Source: Streptosporangiaceae bacterium (GTDB taxonomy: Bacteria; Actinomycetota; Actinomycetes; Streptosporangiales; Streptosporangiaceae). Taken from it: a DNA stretch of 64,000 nt. The notes under the pieces are model-generated. The model was not told where the DNA came from and searched no databases. It was given only the letters and a program-made list of their open reading frames with translations. Shown piece after piece: positions 18,152-27,776 of the stretch; the first letter of the stretch is position 1; each line of letters begins with the position of its first letter. The stretch spans positions 1 to 64,000 of the forward strand of contig JAFARZ010000361.1 in the NCBI GenBank assembly GCA_019245115.1. The letters are read 5' to 3'. A program made the position numbers and the translations under genes.

Positions 18152-19188
18152 ATTGCGGGGCCGCGTGGGGAGAATTGCCCGCGCAGGACGCGCAGATGCG
18201 CATCGCGCAGGTCGGCGCCAGGAGTGATCCCCAACTCGTCATCGAGCCGCTGCCGCAGCTTGTCGAACACGCGCAGGGCCGCGGCCTGCTGCCCGCACAC
18301 GGCCAGCGCGAGCATCAGCCGGGCGTGCGCGCGTTCGTCGAACTCGTCACGGCAAGTCAGCGCTCGAAGCTGCGGCAGCGTCCGCTCGGCCCGGCCCGTC
18401 GCGGCGGCAGCTTCGGCGTAGTCCAGGACCACCGAACGTCGCCGCTCCGCCAGTTCGGTCACCGCCGGATGCCCTCGCAACGTACCGATGTCGGACAGCG
18501 CCTCTCCTCGCCACAGCCGGAGCGCCCGCTCGTACCATTCGCAGGCCGCCGCCGGGTCACCGCTCGCCCTCGCGGCGGAGGCCCGATCCGCCAAGCCGGT
18601 GAACGCCAGCGCGTCGAGCTGAGCGCCGGTCACCGTCAGCTGGTAACTGGTGCCGTCGGAAGCCAGCAGTCCATGACCGAGCAGCCGCCGCAGTCCGCTG
18701 GCATAGGCCTGGACCATCGCCACGGCGCTGGCCGGCGGCCGGTGGCCCCAGATCGCGTCGATGATGGTCTCCCGGTGCACCACGCTGCCCGGATGCACGG
18801 CCAGCAGTCCGAGCACTGCCCGCTGGCGGGGCGCGCCGAGGCTGGTCAACGCACCCTCCCGCCACACCATCAGCGGCCCGAGCACGCCCAGCCGTATGTC
18901 ATCAGGGGCGATCCGGCCGTGCTGGGCCGACGTGCTCGCATCTTTGCCGCCTGGCGGCAAGGACGTGGTGCCGGCTAGCTGGCTCGGGTCGAGCCCCAGC
19001 ACACGCGTAAGCGTCTGGGCCGCGTCACGTCTCGGCTTCGCCGTACGACCTTGTTCCAGGTCCCGGACGGCGCCGACACTGACCGCCGCGAGATCAGCAA
19101 GCTGCTGCTGGGTCAGTCCCGCTAGCCGCCGCCCTTCGGCTATCAGCACACCAATTCGGGCCGCGGGCTCATAACCATACTTCGTCAT
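18136..19188 (-). CDS. XRE-BTAD (SARP/AfsR-type) transcriptional regulator
   Basis: 350 residues. An N-terminal XRE helix-turn-helix (RRLAGLTQQQLADLAAVSVG) is followed by an OmpR-type winged helix (LGVLGPLMVWREG onward, about 100-170) and a bacterial transcriptional activation domain (about 180-330). It lacks the NB-ARC and TPR parts of full AfsR proteins. SARPs usually activate secondary metabolism or secretion genes through direct repeats near -35. It is divergent from and clearly related to the larger regulator at 19495, with 300 bp between them. Target genes are unknown; the adjacent secreted protease/RHS block is a candidate by position only. Confidence 0.88.
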   Translation of the reverse strand: MTKYGYEPAARIGVLIAEGRRLAGLTQQQLADLAAVSVGAVRDLEQGRTAKPRRDAAQTLTRVLGLDPSQLAGTTSLPPGGKDASTSAQHGRIAPDDIRLGVLGPLMVWREGALTSLGAPRQRAVLGLLAVHPGSVVHRETIIDAIWGHRPPASAVAMVQAYASGLRRLLGHGLLASDGTSYQLTVTGAQLDALAFTGLADRASAARASGDPAAACEWYERALRLWRGEALSDIGTLRGHPAVTELAERRRSVVLDYAEAAAATGRAERTLPQLRALTCRDEFDERAHARLMLALAVCGQQAAALRVFDKLRQRLDDELGITPGADLRDAHLRVLRGQFSPRGPAIVAGR

Positions 19189-19494
19189 CAGAGCATGTTC
19201 ACCGATGTCGTGCCTGTCCTCGCGTGCTCATGTGCCTCCCCTGACTCAAGCATGGAGCCAGCGGCAGGCGGCGGGCGGGTGGGCGGCTGCCAGAAAGTTT
19301 CCCGTACCCTGCGATCCGTCGCGGCGCATAATGCCTGCTCGTCATGTGGGCCGGGGACAGAACTCAGGCTGAGCGCAGGACCGTAGTACTGCTTGATGAC
19401 AGTGAGCGTGATAATGGGGCGGACACCTGAAGTCCAGGCGCGGTCTGTGGAGCTGAGGTCCGCGGGCCCTAGCCGGGAACGGGAAGGGACGGTT

Positions 19495-22400
19495 GTGGTG
19501 CGTGGTGTGCGGGACGCGGCGGGTGCGCGGCTGAGTGTCTTAGTACGCGAGTACCGCCGGGTGGCCGGGCTGACGCAGCGGCAGCTGGCAGAACGGTCGG
19601 GGCTGAGCGTGGCGGCGGTACGTGATCTGGAGCAGGGCCGCAGCAGGCGGCCGCGGCCGGGGTCGCTGGATGCGCTGGCCCGTGCGCTGGGCCTGGATGC
19701 CCGGCAGTCGGCCGCGCTGGCAGCCGGGGGCACGGCCGGCTCGGCATCCCGCGGGGCGCGTGCCGGACATGGCGGGGCGCCCGCGGGGCACGGGAGCGGG
19801 TTGTGGCTGGCGGTGCTTGGCCCGCTGGCAGCCTGGCGGGACGGGCTGGCGGTGGGGCTGGGGCCGCCTGGGCAGGCGGCGGTGGCCGGGCTGCTGGCGG
19901 TGCAGCCTGGCGAGCTGGTGTGCCGGGAATCGGTCATCGACGTGCTGTGGGGACCGAAGCCGCCGGCGACCGCGGCGGAGCTGGTGCAGGCGCGTGTCAG
20001 CAGGCTGCGCCGGATCCTGGACCCGGCAGGACGAGACGGGCTGGTGGAACAGGGCCCGGCGGGTTACCGGCTGCGCGCCGGGGCCGGTGAGCTGGACGCG
20101 GCGGCGTTCGGGGAGCTGGCCGAGCGGGGCGGGGCGATGGCGGCATCGGGAGACGCGGCGACGGCGTGCGGGCTTTATGCGCAGGCACTGGGGTTGTGGC
20201 GCGGGGAACCCGTCGCGGGCGTACCGGTGCTGCGGGGGCATCCGGCGGTGACGGGCCTGACGCGGCGGAGGGCGGAAGCGGTGCTTGGTTACGCGGATGC
20301 GGCGTGCCGGGTGGGCTGGCATCAGCGGGTGCTGCCGCTGCTGGAGGAACTGGCGCACGAGCAGCCGCTGGAGGAGCGAGTATACGCGCGGCTGATTGTG
20401 GCCCTGGCCGGGGCCGGGCAGCAGGCCGCCGCGATCGACGCCTTCGAGGCGCTGCGGCGGCGGCTGGATGAGGAGCTGGGAGTCCGGCCGGGTCCGGAGG
20501 TGACCGCGGCGCATCAGCGGGTCCTGCGCCAGGACATCCCGCCGCCAGCCGACGGCACCGCAGCGGTTACCAGCAGGCCAGGCACCGATGCCGGGCAGGT
20601 ATCTGCGCCAGGGATGGTGTACTCGCTGCCGCCGGATACGGCGGCGTTCACCGGCAGGCGAGACGAACTGGACCGCATCACCGCCGCGGTCACCGCGACC
20701 GCCGGATCTGGCGGGGCGGTGGCGATCTGCGCGATCGGCGGGATGCCCGGCATCGGCAAGACCGCGCTGGCCGTACACGCCGCCCATCTGCTCAAAGACC
20801 GGTTCCCGGACCGGCAGCTGTTCCTCGGGCTGCACGCTCACACTCCCGGCCAGGACCCGGTCACCCCGCAGGCGGCGCTGGCTGGGCTGCTAGCCGCGGT
20901 CGGGGTCGACGCCCGGAATCTCCCCGAAGACCTGGAAGACCGGGCCGCCTTGTGGCGGGACCGGATGGCCAGGCAGCGGGCGCTGCTGGTGCTGGACAAC
21001 GCCGCCAGCTCCGCGCAGGTCACCCCTCTGCTGCCCGGCAGCGAAGGCTGCCTGGTGCTGGTTACCAGCCGCCGCCACCTCGGCGACCTGCCCGGCACAG
21101 CCGCACCGGTCCTGCTGCCGGTCCTTACCGCAGACGAGGCGCGGGTGATGTTCACCCGGCTGGCTCCCCGCGCCGCCGCAGGCCCGGACCAGGCTGTCGC
21201 AGAACTGGCGGAACTGGCCGGGTTCCTGCCGCTGGCGGTCTCGCTACTAGCCCGGGTCTATGCCCGGCATCCGTCCTGGACGCCGGCGGACCTGGCCGCT
21301 GAGGTCCGGGCGGGCGTGCTCACGCTGACCGCCGAACGCAACAGCGTCGCCGCCGCGTTCGAGCTGTCCTACCGGCACCTGGACCCGGCCCGGCAGCAGT
21401 TCTTCCGCCGCCTGGGCCTGCACCCGGGCACCAGCACCGACGCCTACGCCGCCGCCGCCCTAGCCGGAATCTCCCTGCGGGAGGCCGCCGGACTACTGGA
21501 TGCCCTGCACGGCGAGGGCTTGCTGACCGAGACCGGCCACCGCCGCTACGGTATGCACGACCTGATCCGTTCCTACGCCCACGACCTGGCCACCACAGAT
21601 CCGGCCGCCAGCCGCCAGCAGGCGCTGGACCGACTGCTGGATTATTACCAGCACACCGCCGCGCTCGCTGAGAAACTCATCGCCCGACATGCCCGCACCA
21701 GTCCCGCACCAGCACCGCAGACAATACCGGCTGAGGTCCCCAACCTGAGCGACAGAACCCATGCTCTGGGGTGGGAACGGGCCGAACGGGACAGCCTGCT
21801 TGCTTGCCTGGACCAGGTCACCGCAGCCGGGCAGCACGCCCGGGTCGTCGCGCTTACCGCCGCCACGGCATCCCTGCTGCGCCTAGACGGCCCCTGGATC
21901 AGCGCCATCACCCGCCACGCTGCCGCCGTCGAGGCGGCCCGGCACCTCGGCGACCGGCTGGCCCAGGCTAACGCTCTCAACGACCTGGGAGACGTGCGGT
22001 GGGTGACTGGGGATTACCGCGGTGCGGCCCAGGCACTGGAACGGGCGCTGGACATCTCCCGCGACATCGGCGACCGGCTGGGTCAGGGCAACGCCCTACG
22101 CACCCTGGGGGGCGTGCGGGGGGCGACAGGGGATTACCGCGGTGCGGCGCAGGCACTGGAACGGGCGCTGGCCGTCTTCCGCGACATCGGCAACCGCAGT
22201 GGTCAGACCAATGCCCTCAGCGAGCTGGGGATGGTGCGGCAAATGACTGGGGATTACCGCGGTGCGGCGCAGGCGCTGGAAGAGGCACTGGACATCTCCC
22301 GCGACACTGGCAACCGGCTGGGTCAAGGCATCGCCCTCAACTCCTTGGGGATGGTGCGGCGGATGACTGGGGATTACCGTGCTGCGGCGCAGGCAGGGGA

Positions 22401-23061
22401 AGGGGCGCTGGGCATTTACCGCGACATCGGCAACCGGCTGGGTCAGGCCAATGCCCTTACCGCCCTGGGGGCGGTGCGACGGGTGACTGGGGATTACCGT
22501 GCTGCGGCGCAGGCGCTGGAAGAGGCACTGGACATCTCCCGCGACATCGGCAACCGGGTCGGTCAGGCCAATGCCCTCACCTTTCTGGGGATCGCGCGGC
22601 GGATGACCGGGAATTACCGCAGTGCGGCAAAGGCGCTGGAGGAGGCGCTGGACATCTACCTCGACATCGGTGACCGGGGCGGCGAGGCTGAGATTCTTAA
22701 CGAGACCGGGGAACTGTACCGTGTCCGCGGTGATCCCGGCCGGGCCGCGGAATATCACCGGCAGGCCTTGAACCTATCCCGCGAGATCGGCATCCTCCGC
22801 GACGAAGCCAGCGCGCTGGCCGGCCTGGGACGCTGCGCCCTAGCCCTCGGCCGCACCAGCGACGCCGCCGGGAACCTTGGGCAGGCACGGGACATCTTCC
22901 AGCGGATCGGCGCAGCCGAGGCCGCCGGCGTCGCCGCCGAACTGGACGACCTCACCAGGCCAGGGACAATACTCTCCGAGGCCCCCGGTCAACACGGACT
23001 GGGCCGTCCGGAACCGCCACGAGGAAGGTGCTCAGAGGGTGAGCCACAGCCGTTCAGTTAA
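19495..23061 (+). CDS. XRE-BTAD-NB-ARC-TPR regulator (AfsR-like STAND protein)
   Basis: 1188 residues from GTG 19495 (GGGAAGGGA at 19481-19489 sits 5 nt upstream); an in-frame ATG at 19396 would add 33. Domains in order: XRE helix-turn-helix (about 12-65), winged helix (about 102-175), BTAD (about 195-340), NB-ARC ATPase with P-loop GMPGIGKTALA (K422) and Walker B ALLVLDNA, winged-helix/ARC2 region, then TPRs (about 800-1135). STAND proteins of this design are held off until a ligand or partner binds the TPRs, then exchange nucleotide and oligomerise. Six TPR units show an exact 120-bp period. It ends 18 nt from the convergent ctaF gene. The inducer is not known. Confidence 0.9.
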   Translation: MVRGVRDAAGARLSVLVREYRRVAGLTQRQLAERSGLSVAAVRDLEQGRSRRPRPGSLDALARALGLDARQSAALAAGGTAGSASRGARAGHGGAPAGHGSGLWLAVLGPLAAWRDGLAVGLGPPGQAAVAGLLAVQPGELVCRESVIDVLWGPKPPATAAELVQARVSRLRRILDPAGRDGLVEQGPAGYRLRAGAGELDAAAFGELAERGGAMAASGDAATACGLYAQALGLWRGEPVAGVPVLRGHPAVTGLTRRRAEAVLGYADAACRVGWHQRVLPLLEELAHEQPLEERVYARLIVALAGAGQQAAAIDAFEALRRRLDEELGVRPGPEVTAAHQRVLRQDIPPPADGTAAVTSRPGTDAGQVSAPGMVYSLPPDTAAFTGRRDELDRITAAVTATAGSGGAVAICAIGGMPGIGKTALAVHAAHLLKDRFPDRQLFLGLHAHTPGQDPVTPQAALAGLLAAVGVDARNLPEDLEDRAALWRDRMARQRALLVLDNAASSAQVTPLLPGSEGCLVLVTSRRHLGDLPGTAAPVLLPVLTADEARVMFTRLAPRAAAGPDQAVAELAELAGFLPLAVSLLARVYARHPSWTPADLAAEVRAGVLTLTAERNSVAAAFELSYRHLDPARQQFFRRLGLHPGTSTDAYAAAALAGISLREAAGLLDALHGEGLLTETGHRRYGMHDLIRSYAHDLATTDPAASRQQALDRLLDYYQHTAALAEKLIARHARTSPAPAPQTIPAEVPNLSDRTHALGWERAERDSLLACLDQVTAAGQHARVVALTAATASLLRLDGPWISAITRHAAAVEAARHLGDRLAQANALNDLGDVRWVTGDYRGAAQALERALDISRDIGDRLGQGNALRTLGGVRGATGDYRGAAQALERALAVFRDIGNRSGQTNALSELGMVRQMTGDYRGAAQALEEALDISRDTGNRLGQGIALNSLGMVRRMTGDYRAAAQAGEGALGIYRDIGNRLGQANALTALGAVRRVTGDYRAAAQALEEALDISRDIGNRVGQANALTFLGIARRMTGNYRSAAKALEEALDIYLDIGDRGGEAEILNETGELYRVRGDPGRAAEYHRQALNLSREIGILRDEASALAGLGRCALALGRTSDAAGNLGQARDIFQRIGAAEAAGVAAELDDLTRPGTILSEAPGQHGLGRPEPPRGRCSEGEPQPFS
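21951..22690 (+). repeat. 120-bp tandem repeats encoding TPR units
   Basis: GGGATTACCG-type blocks recur at 22011, 22131, 22251, 22371, 22491 and 22611 (GGAATTACCG in the last), an exact 120-bp spacing (40 residues). Each unit encodes GDYRxAAQALEEALDI-type helix A and GNRxGQANAL-type helix B. Nucleotide identity between units is high even at third positions, showing recent duplication or gene conversion. Confidence 0.93.
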
Positions 23062-23079
23062 ATGGTTTTAAATAAGCCG

Positions 23080-23475
23080 TCAGTGCGAGAAGTTGCCGCG
23101 GTAGTACTCGAAGACGAAGCCGATCGACGTATACACCGTGAACAGCATGCCGATCAGGAACAGCCACCAGCCGACGGCCATTCCGACCGCGGTGACGGCG
23201 GCGGAGAAGCCGAGCGCGAGCGGCCACCAGCTACGCGGCGGGAAGAAGCCGATCTCGCCGGTGCCCTGCTCGATCTCGCCGTAGTTGTCATCCTCCGGGC
23301 GCAGCGGCAGCCGGCGGCCGGTGAACAGGAGGTAGAAGCCGGTCAGCAGCGCGAGCCCGACGGCCAGCGCGAGCGCGGTGCTGCCCGTCGGGTCGTGCGA
23401 CGTGTACCAGTACACGATGTCTGAGCCGCCGAAGAAGATCCCGCAGCCCATGAACAGCCAGCCTTCGACCTTCAT
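23080..23475 (-). CDS. ctaF: Cytochrome c oxidase subunit IV (actinobacterial CtaF)
   Basis: 131-residue membrane protein ([16 protein letters not shown]) with four hydrophobic segments and the WWP/ALGFSAA region typical of actinobacterial subunit IV. It is a small structural subunit of the aa3 oxidase within the bc1-aa3 supercomplex. ATG 23475 overlaps the ctaD stop (ATGA), so translation is coupled. It is the last gene of ctaC-ctaD-ctaF; ctaE and the qcrCAB genes, often found just beyond, are not in this window. Confidence 0.92.
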   Translation of the reverse strand: MKVEGWLFMGCGIFFGGSDIVYWYTSHDPTGSTALALAVGLALLTGFYLLFTGRRLPLRPEDDNYGEIEQGTGEIGFFPPRSWWPLALGFSAAVTAVGMAVGWWLFLIGMLFTVYTSIGFVFEYYRGNFSH

Positions 23476-25208
23476 CGCGTCAGGCTCCTGTCATCCTCGA
23501 CGACATTTTCGTTCGCGTTCTCGAGGGCCGGGATCTGCTGGTCCACACCCTTGGACGCCACTCCCGCCTTGATTTGCGGGTAGTGAAGCTCGAACGCCGG
23601 ACGCTCCGACCTGATCCGCGGGATGCGGTAGAAGTTGTGCCGCGGCGGCGGGCAGGATGTCGCCCACTCCAGCGAGCTGCAGTAGCCCCACGGGTCCTCG
23701 ACGTTGACCCGCTCGCCGCTCCGCCAGGACACGTACACGTTCCACAGGAACATCAGCACCGACAGCGCCAGCAGCCACGATCCCACCGAGGAGATGATGT
23801 TCAGCGTGGTGACATCGCCCGGCAGTCCCGGATAGTTGGCAATGCGCCGCGGCATTCCCTGCACGCCCGCCCAGTGCTGCACCAGGAACGTCATGTGGAA
23901 GCCGATGAACATCACCCAGAACTGGATTTTGCCGATCCGGCTGTTCAGCATGTGGCCGGTCATCTTTGGCCACCAGAAATAGAATCCGGCGAACATCGCG
24001 AACAGCACGGTGCCGGCCAGCACGTAGTGGAAGTGGGCCACCACGAAATACGAGTCGGACACCGCGAAGTCCATTGGCGGCGAGGCCAGGATAATGCCGG
24101 TGATGCCGCCGAACAGGAACGTGACGAGGAAACCGATCGAGTACAGCATGGGCGGCTCGAACGTCAATTGGCCGCGCCACATGGTGCCCGCCCAGTTGAA
24201 GAACTTCACCCCGGTCGGCACCGCGATCAGGAACGTCATGAAGGAGAAGAACGGCAGCAGCACGGCGCCGGTGGTGAACATGTGGTGGGCCCATACCGTC
24301 ATTGACAGGCCCGCGATCGAGATCGTGGCCGCGATCAGCGTCTTGTAGCCGAACAGCGGCTTGCGGCTGAACACCGGCAGAATCTCGGTGGCGATGCCGA
24401 AGAACGGCAACGCGAGGATATATACCTCGGGATGGCCGAAGAACCAGAACAGGTGCTGCCACAAGATCGCCCCGCCGGAGGAGGCGTCGAAGACGTGCGC
24501 GCCGAGCCGCCGGTCGATCTCCAGCACGAGCAGCGCCGCGGCCAGCACCGGGAACGCCATCAGGATCAGCATCGAGGTGAGCAGGGCGTTCCAGGTGAAG
24601 ATCGGCATCCGGAACATCGTCATTCCCGGCGCCCGCATGCAGAAGATCGTGGTGACGAAGTTGACTCCGCCCAGGATGGTCCCGAAGCCCGACAGGACCA
24701 GCCCCATGATCCACATGTCCCCGCCGATGCCCGGCGAATAGACCGCGCTGGTCAGCGGCGCGTACGCGTACCAGCCAAATGCCGCGGAGCCGCCCGGCGC
24801 CAGGAAACTGCCCAGCAGGATCAGTCCGCCGAACGCGAAAAGGTAATAGCTCAGCAGGTTCAGCCGGGGAAACGCCACGTCCGGCGAGCCGATCTGCAAA
24901 GGCAGCAGCTCGTTGGCGAATCCGACGAACAACGGCGTGGCGAACAGCAGCAGCATGAGCGTGCCGTGCATGGTGAACAGCTCGTTGAACTGCTGGTCGG
25001 ACACGAAATGCTGGTCCGGCCCCAGCAGCTGGATCCGCATCATCAGCGCCATCACGCCGGCGCAGAGGAAGAAGAAGAAGGACGTGATCAGGTACATGTG
25101 CCCGATGATCTTGTGGTCGGTTGACGACAGCCAGCCGGCCAGGATCTGTCCCTTAGTGTGCGTCACTCGCTGTTGCGCTGCTATTACCGGTTGCTCGACG
25201 GTGCTCAT
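23472..25208 (-). CDS. ctaD: Cytochrome c oxidase subunit I
   Basis: 578-residue catalytic subunit of the aa3-type heme-copper oxidase with 12 or more membrane helices. Visible ligands: TMHGTLM (heme a), HPEVYI (CuB histidine and cross-linked tyrosine), HHMFTTG (CuB), and HFHYVLAG (heme a3 and heme a). It reduces O2 to water and pumps protons. ATG 25208 (MSTVEQPV) is chosen over an upstream GTG or TTG because GGGAGC precedes it and its ATGA overlaps the ctaC stop. Length and motifs are normal. Confidence 0.97.
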   Translation of the reverse strand: MSTVEQPVIAAQQRVTHTKGQILAGWLSSTDHKIIGHMYLITSFFFFLCAGVMALMMRIQLLGPDQHFVSDQQFNELFTMHGTLMLLLFATPLFVGFANELLPLQIGSPDVAFPRLNLLSYYLFAFGGLILLGSFLAPGGSAAFGWYAYAPLTSAVYSPGIGGDMWIMGLVLSGFGTILGGVNFVTTIFCMRAPGMTMFRMPIFTWNALLTSMLILMAFPVLAAALLVLEIDRRLGAHVFDASSGGAILWQHLFWFFGHPEVYILALPFFGIATEILPVFSRKPLFGYKTLIAATISIAGLSMTVWAHHMFTTGAVLLPFFSFMTFLIAVPTGVKFFNWAGTMWRGQLTFEPPMLYSIGFLVTFLFGGITGIILASPPMDFAVSDSYFVVAHFHYVLAGTVLFAMFAGFYFWWPKMTGHMLNSRIGKIQFWVMFIGFHMTFLVQHWAGVQGMPRRIANYPGLPGDVTTLNIISSVGSWLLALSVLMFLWNVYVSWRSGERVNVEDPWGYCSSLEWATSCPPPRHNFYRIPRIRSERPAFELHYPQIKAGVASKGVDQQIPALENANENVVEDDRSLTR

Positions 25209-26023
25209 TGCGTGCTCCCGGAATGCTGAGCTTGTTGTTGTGCGATGTACTGCTGGAATTGCTGCTGCGGCACGATCTTCAGCCAGAACAGCATCCGGCT
25301 GTGATAGACGCCGCACAATTCACTGCAGTGGCCGAGGAAGGTCCCCGTCTTCGTCGCGGTGATCGTGAAGTGGTTCGGGTGGTCCGGGATGACGTCCCGC
25401 TTGAACAGGAACTCCGGCACCCAGAACGCGTGCACCACGTCGGTGGACGCCAGGTTGAACTGGACCGTCTCGTTGACCGGGATCTCCAGCACCGGCAGAT
25501 TCTGCTTGTTCTGCGGGTTAATCGGCTGGTCCGGGTTCGCCATGTTCCCGGTCGTGGTCACGTTGTACTTCGGGTAGTTGAACGCCCAGCTCCACTGGAA
25601 TCCGGTCACGTTGACGGTGACGGCGGGGTTCTTCGGCAGCTTGTCTAGATAGTTCTCGTCCTTGGCAGTGTAGTAGAACAAGATGGCGATGAGCACGAAC
25701 GGAACCGTTGTGCACATGATCTCGATCGGCATGTTGTACCGAACCTGCGGCGGCAGCCGGTCCCCCCGCTTGCGATGGAACACCACCGCCCACAGGATCA
25801 GGCCCCAGACCAGGACCCCGACAGCCATACCGGCGATCCAGGATCCCTGCCACAGGGTGACGACGGTGTTGCCTTCCTTCGTCACCGGGTCGGGGAAACC
25901 GAACCGGGTGAACGTGTTGTTCGTCGTGCAGCCGGTCAGGCCGATGACCACGGCGACGAGCACAAGTGCCCGCGTTGCCGCGCGTCTCCGGCGGGTTCCT
26001 CCCGGAACTGGGTCGGTAGTCAA
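25205..26023 (-). CDS. ctaC: Cytochrome c oxidase subunit II
   Basis: 272-residue membrane-anchored subunit. A lipobox (LTGC, Cys32) after a hydrophobic stretch predicts a lipoprotein signal; two transmembrane helices follow. The extracellular cupredoxin domain carries the binuclear CuA site in [13 protein letters not shown], complete with both cysteines, two histidines, Glu and Met. It accepts electrons from the cytochrome bc1-cc complex. TTG 26023 has GAGGAAGG upstream. First gene of ctaC-ctaD-ctaF, overlapping ctaD by 4 nt. Confidence 0.95.
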   Translation of the reverse strand: MTTDPVPGGTRRRRAATRALVLVAVVIGLTGCTTNNTFTRFGFPDPVTKEGNTVVTLWQGSWIAGMAVGVLVWGLILWAVVFHRKRGDRLPPQVRYNMPIEIMCTTVPFVLIAILFYYTAKDENYLDKLPKNPAVTVNVTGFQWSWAFNYPKYNVTTTGNMANPDQPINPQNKQNLPVLEIPVNETVQFNLASTDVVHAFWVPEFLFKRDVIPDHPNHFTITATKTGTFLGHCSELCGVYHSRMLFWLKIVPQQQFQQYIAQQQAQHSGSTQ

Positions 26024-26148
26024 AGCGAGGGGCCTTCCTCGGTTCTGCTACAGCGTGTCGTGCAAACAGTATCGCGCATCCGGAGACCACTGGTCAGGAC
26101 CCCCCGCTCTTTCCGGATTCCGCGGGCGTACCAGCGCGCCAGGCGGGC

Positions 26149-26481
26149 ATGATTGACAAGGTGAAGCTCCGGCTCGCCCTGCGCCGTCCGAACCAGGGCC
26201 GTACAAACCAACAGGCTAACGACGAACGGCCTGTGGTTCCTCCCCCGGTGCCCGTTGCCGCGCTCACCATCGACGCGCTCGGCCGGAAGTGTCCCATCCC
26301 GATCATCATGCTCGCCGAGCAGATCCGGGACGTGCCGGTAGGCAGCGTGGTCGCGGTGCTCGCCGACGACCCGGCCGCGTACACCGACATCCCGTCCTGG
26401 TGCACGATGAAGTCGCACGAGTTCGCCGGCTACAGCGAGCTGGACAGCGGCTGGGCCCTGTTCATCCGCCGCGGTTACTGA
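26149..26481 (+). CDS. TusA/SirA-family sulfur-carrier-like protein
   Basis: 110-residue ORF. The C-terminal ~75 residues form a TusA-like fold: IDALGRKCPIPIIMLAEQI holds the family CPxP motif with its sulfur-carrying cysteine. Family members relay persulfide sulfur or act in redox chemistry. The 35 N-terminal residues are basic and not part of the domain, so ATG 26149 is uncertain; a start near GTG 26161 or within the proline-rich stretch is possible. It is convergent with ctaG, overlapping by 20 nt, and divergent from ctaC. Confidence 0.8.
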   Translation: MIDKVKLRLALRRPNQGRTNQQANDERPVVPPPVPVAALTIDALGRKCPIPIIMLAEQIRDVPVGSVVAVLADDPAAYTDIPSWCTMKSHEFAGYSELDSGWALFIRRGY

Positions 26482-27520
26482 ACCGCGGGTCGGTCTTCCA
26501 CCACAGGCCGTCGGTTTTGTCTCCGGGTTCGGTCTCGGGTTGGGTCCCGGATTCGGCGGCGTCCAGTCGGGCGTCGATCTCCGCCGCCTCGGACGCGTCC
26601 TCCCGCATGTACTGGATGAACTGAGCGGCGAGGAACGGCAGGCCGACCAGGTCGCCGATGATCCAGAGCACTCCCCCGCCGATGACCTGGTCGGTCCGCA
26701 ACGTCGGCCCCCACGGCCTGGCCACCGCGTGGTACCAGGTCGCGCCGATCAGGCCGTTGCCGGCGATTATCGCCAGGCCGAGCACCGCGTCTCCGATCAC
26801 CTCGGCGCCGGTGATCCACATGGATACCGCGTAGGAATATGCCTTCGGCACCGGATCGACCCGCAGCAACGTCCAGAAGAACACGAAGCCGGGCGTCATC
26901 AGTGCCAGATAGGTCAGTTCGCGGACCGCGGTGCTGTGGAACGCCGCCGTGTACCAGGGCGAGAAGTACATCACGAACGGCACGATGACCAGCGCGAACG
27001 TGGTGATGGCCGGAAACGTTAGTATTCTGGCGGCCCGGGAGCGGATGGCGGCTTCGATTTTCTGGCCCGGGCCGGGGAACGCGGCGATAACCAGGGTGAT
27101 CGGCCGCCCCAGGGCCAGGAACAGCGGGACGAACAGCAGCAGCAGGACGGTCTGCGCGGCGCGGGCATAGAACAGGACGCTCTGGTAGACCCCCGTCCAG
27201 GACATCGTGGCGAGGACCAGCGGCCCCAGGCCGAGCCCCAGGAACCAGATCGGCCGCGCCATCGGCCAGCGATTCTTCTTGCTGTTATCAGCATCCCTCT
27301 TGCTGTTATCAGATGGGCTCTTGCTGTTATTGGTCTTGCTGTTATCATTCTTGCTGTTATCACCACCGCCTTGATCGCTGACACTCCCGCGCCGTACCCG
27401 GCGCATCGCGGCCAGGTATCCGCCGCCGAGGGCCAGCACCAGGGCCAGCACCCACGGATCAAGGGTCCAGTGGGTGAACGCGTCGGCGAACGTCAGCGCC
27501 GGGGGGCCGTGGTAAGGCAT
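26462..27520 (-). CDS. ctaG: Cytochrome c oxidase assembly protein CtaG (caa3_CtaG type)
   Basis: 352-residue polytopic membrane protein with about eight helices, matching the actinobacterial CtaG family used in assembling the oxidase copper centre; neighbouring ctaCDF supports this. Motifs include FVPLFLALGRPI and MYFSPWYTAAFHS. After the first helix comes an unusual hydrophilic loop of repeated (D/N)NSK units (about residues 52-82) encoded by low-GC repeats at 27276-27363. ATG 27520 has no strong ribosome-binding site. Its 3' end overlaps the tusA-like ORF. Confidence 0.88.
   Translation of the reverse strand: MPYHGPPALTFADAFTHWTLDPWVLALVLALGGGYLAAMRRVRRGSVSDQGGGDNSKNDNSKTNNSKSPSDNSKRDADNSKKNRWPMARPIWFLGLGLGPLVLATMSWTGVYQSVLFYARAAQTVLLLLFVPLFLALGRPITLVIAAFPGPGQKIEAAIRSRAARILTFPAITTFALVIVPFVMYFSPWYTAAFHSTAVRELTYLALMTPGFVFFWTLLRVDPVPKAYSYAVSMWITGAEVIGDAVLGLAIIAGNGLIGATWYHAVARPWGPTLRTDQVIGGGVLWIIGDLVGLPFLAAQFIQYMREDASEAAEIDARLDAAESGTQPETEPGDKTDGLWWKTDPRFSNRGG
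27276..27363 (-). repeat. Low-GC 15/21-bp repeats inside ctaG
   Basis: Five copies of TCTTGCTGTTATC (plus strand; one ends TATT) spaced 21, 21, 15 and 15 bp. Spacings are multiples of three, so the frame is kept and each copy encodes DNSK or NNSK. Base composition is far lower in GC than the rest of the window. Confidence 0.92.
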
Positions 27521-27776
27521 GAAACCACGCTACCGCCGGCTCTCGCCCCTGACCGATCATGGTGGCCTGATCGCGGTCGGCCGAACGGCCCTGGATGAGG
27601 CCAATTCTTCGCAGCTATTTCGCAGTTACCAAGTTGATACTTGCGCGATGCCGATAGATCACGCAAAGGTACTGCTTGATGTCTGAATCGCTCAAACAGC
27701 ACCAAGCATCGTCGGATGCGGCCAGACTGGTGGCTTCGCATCGACCTAAGTACCCCCCGAACAAGGGAGCCAGATA

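Noticed and set aside
19386-19398. 13-mer GTACTGCTTGATG shared with 27669-27681, considered as a common regulatory site
   Set aside because: Matches of this length are expected by chance in 64 kb, and spacing to the genes differs.
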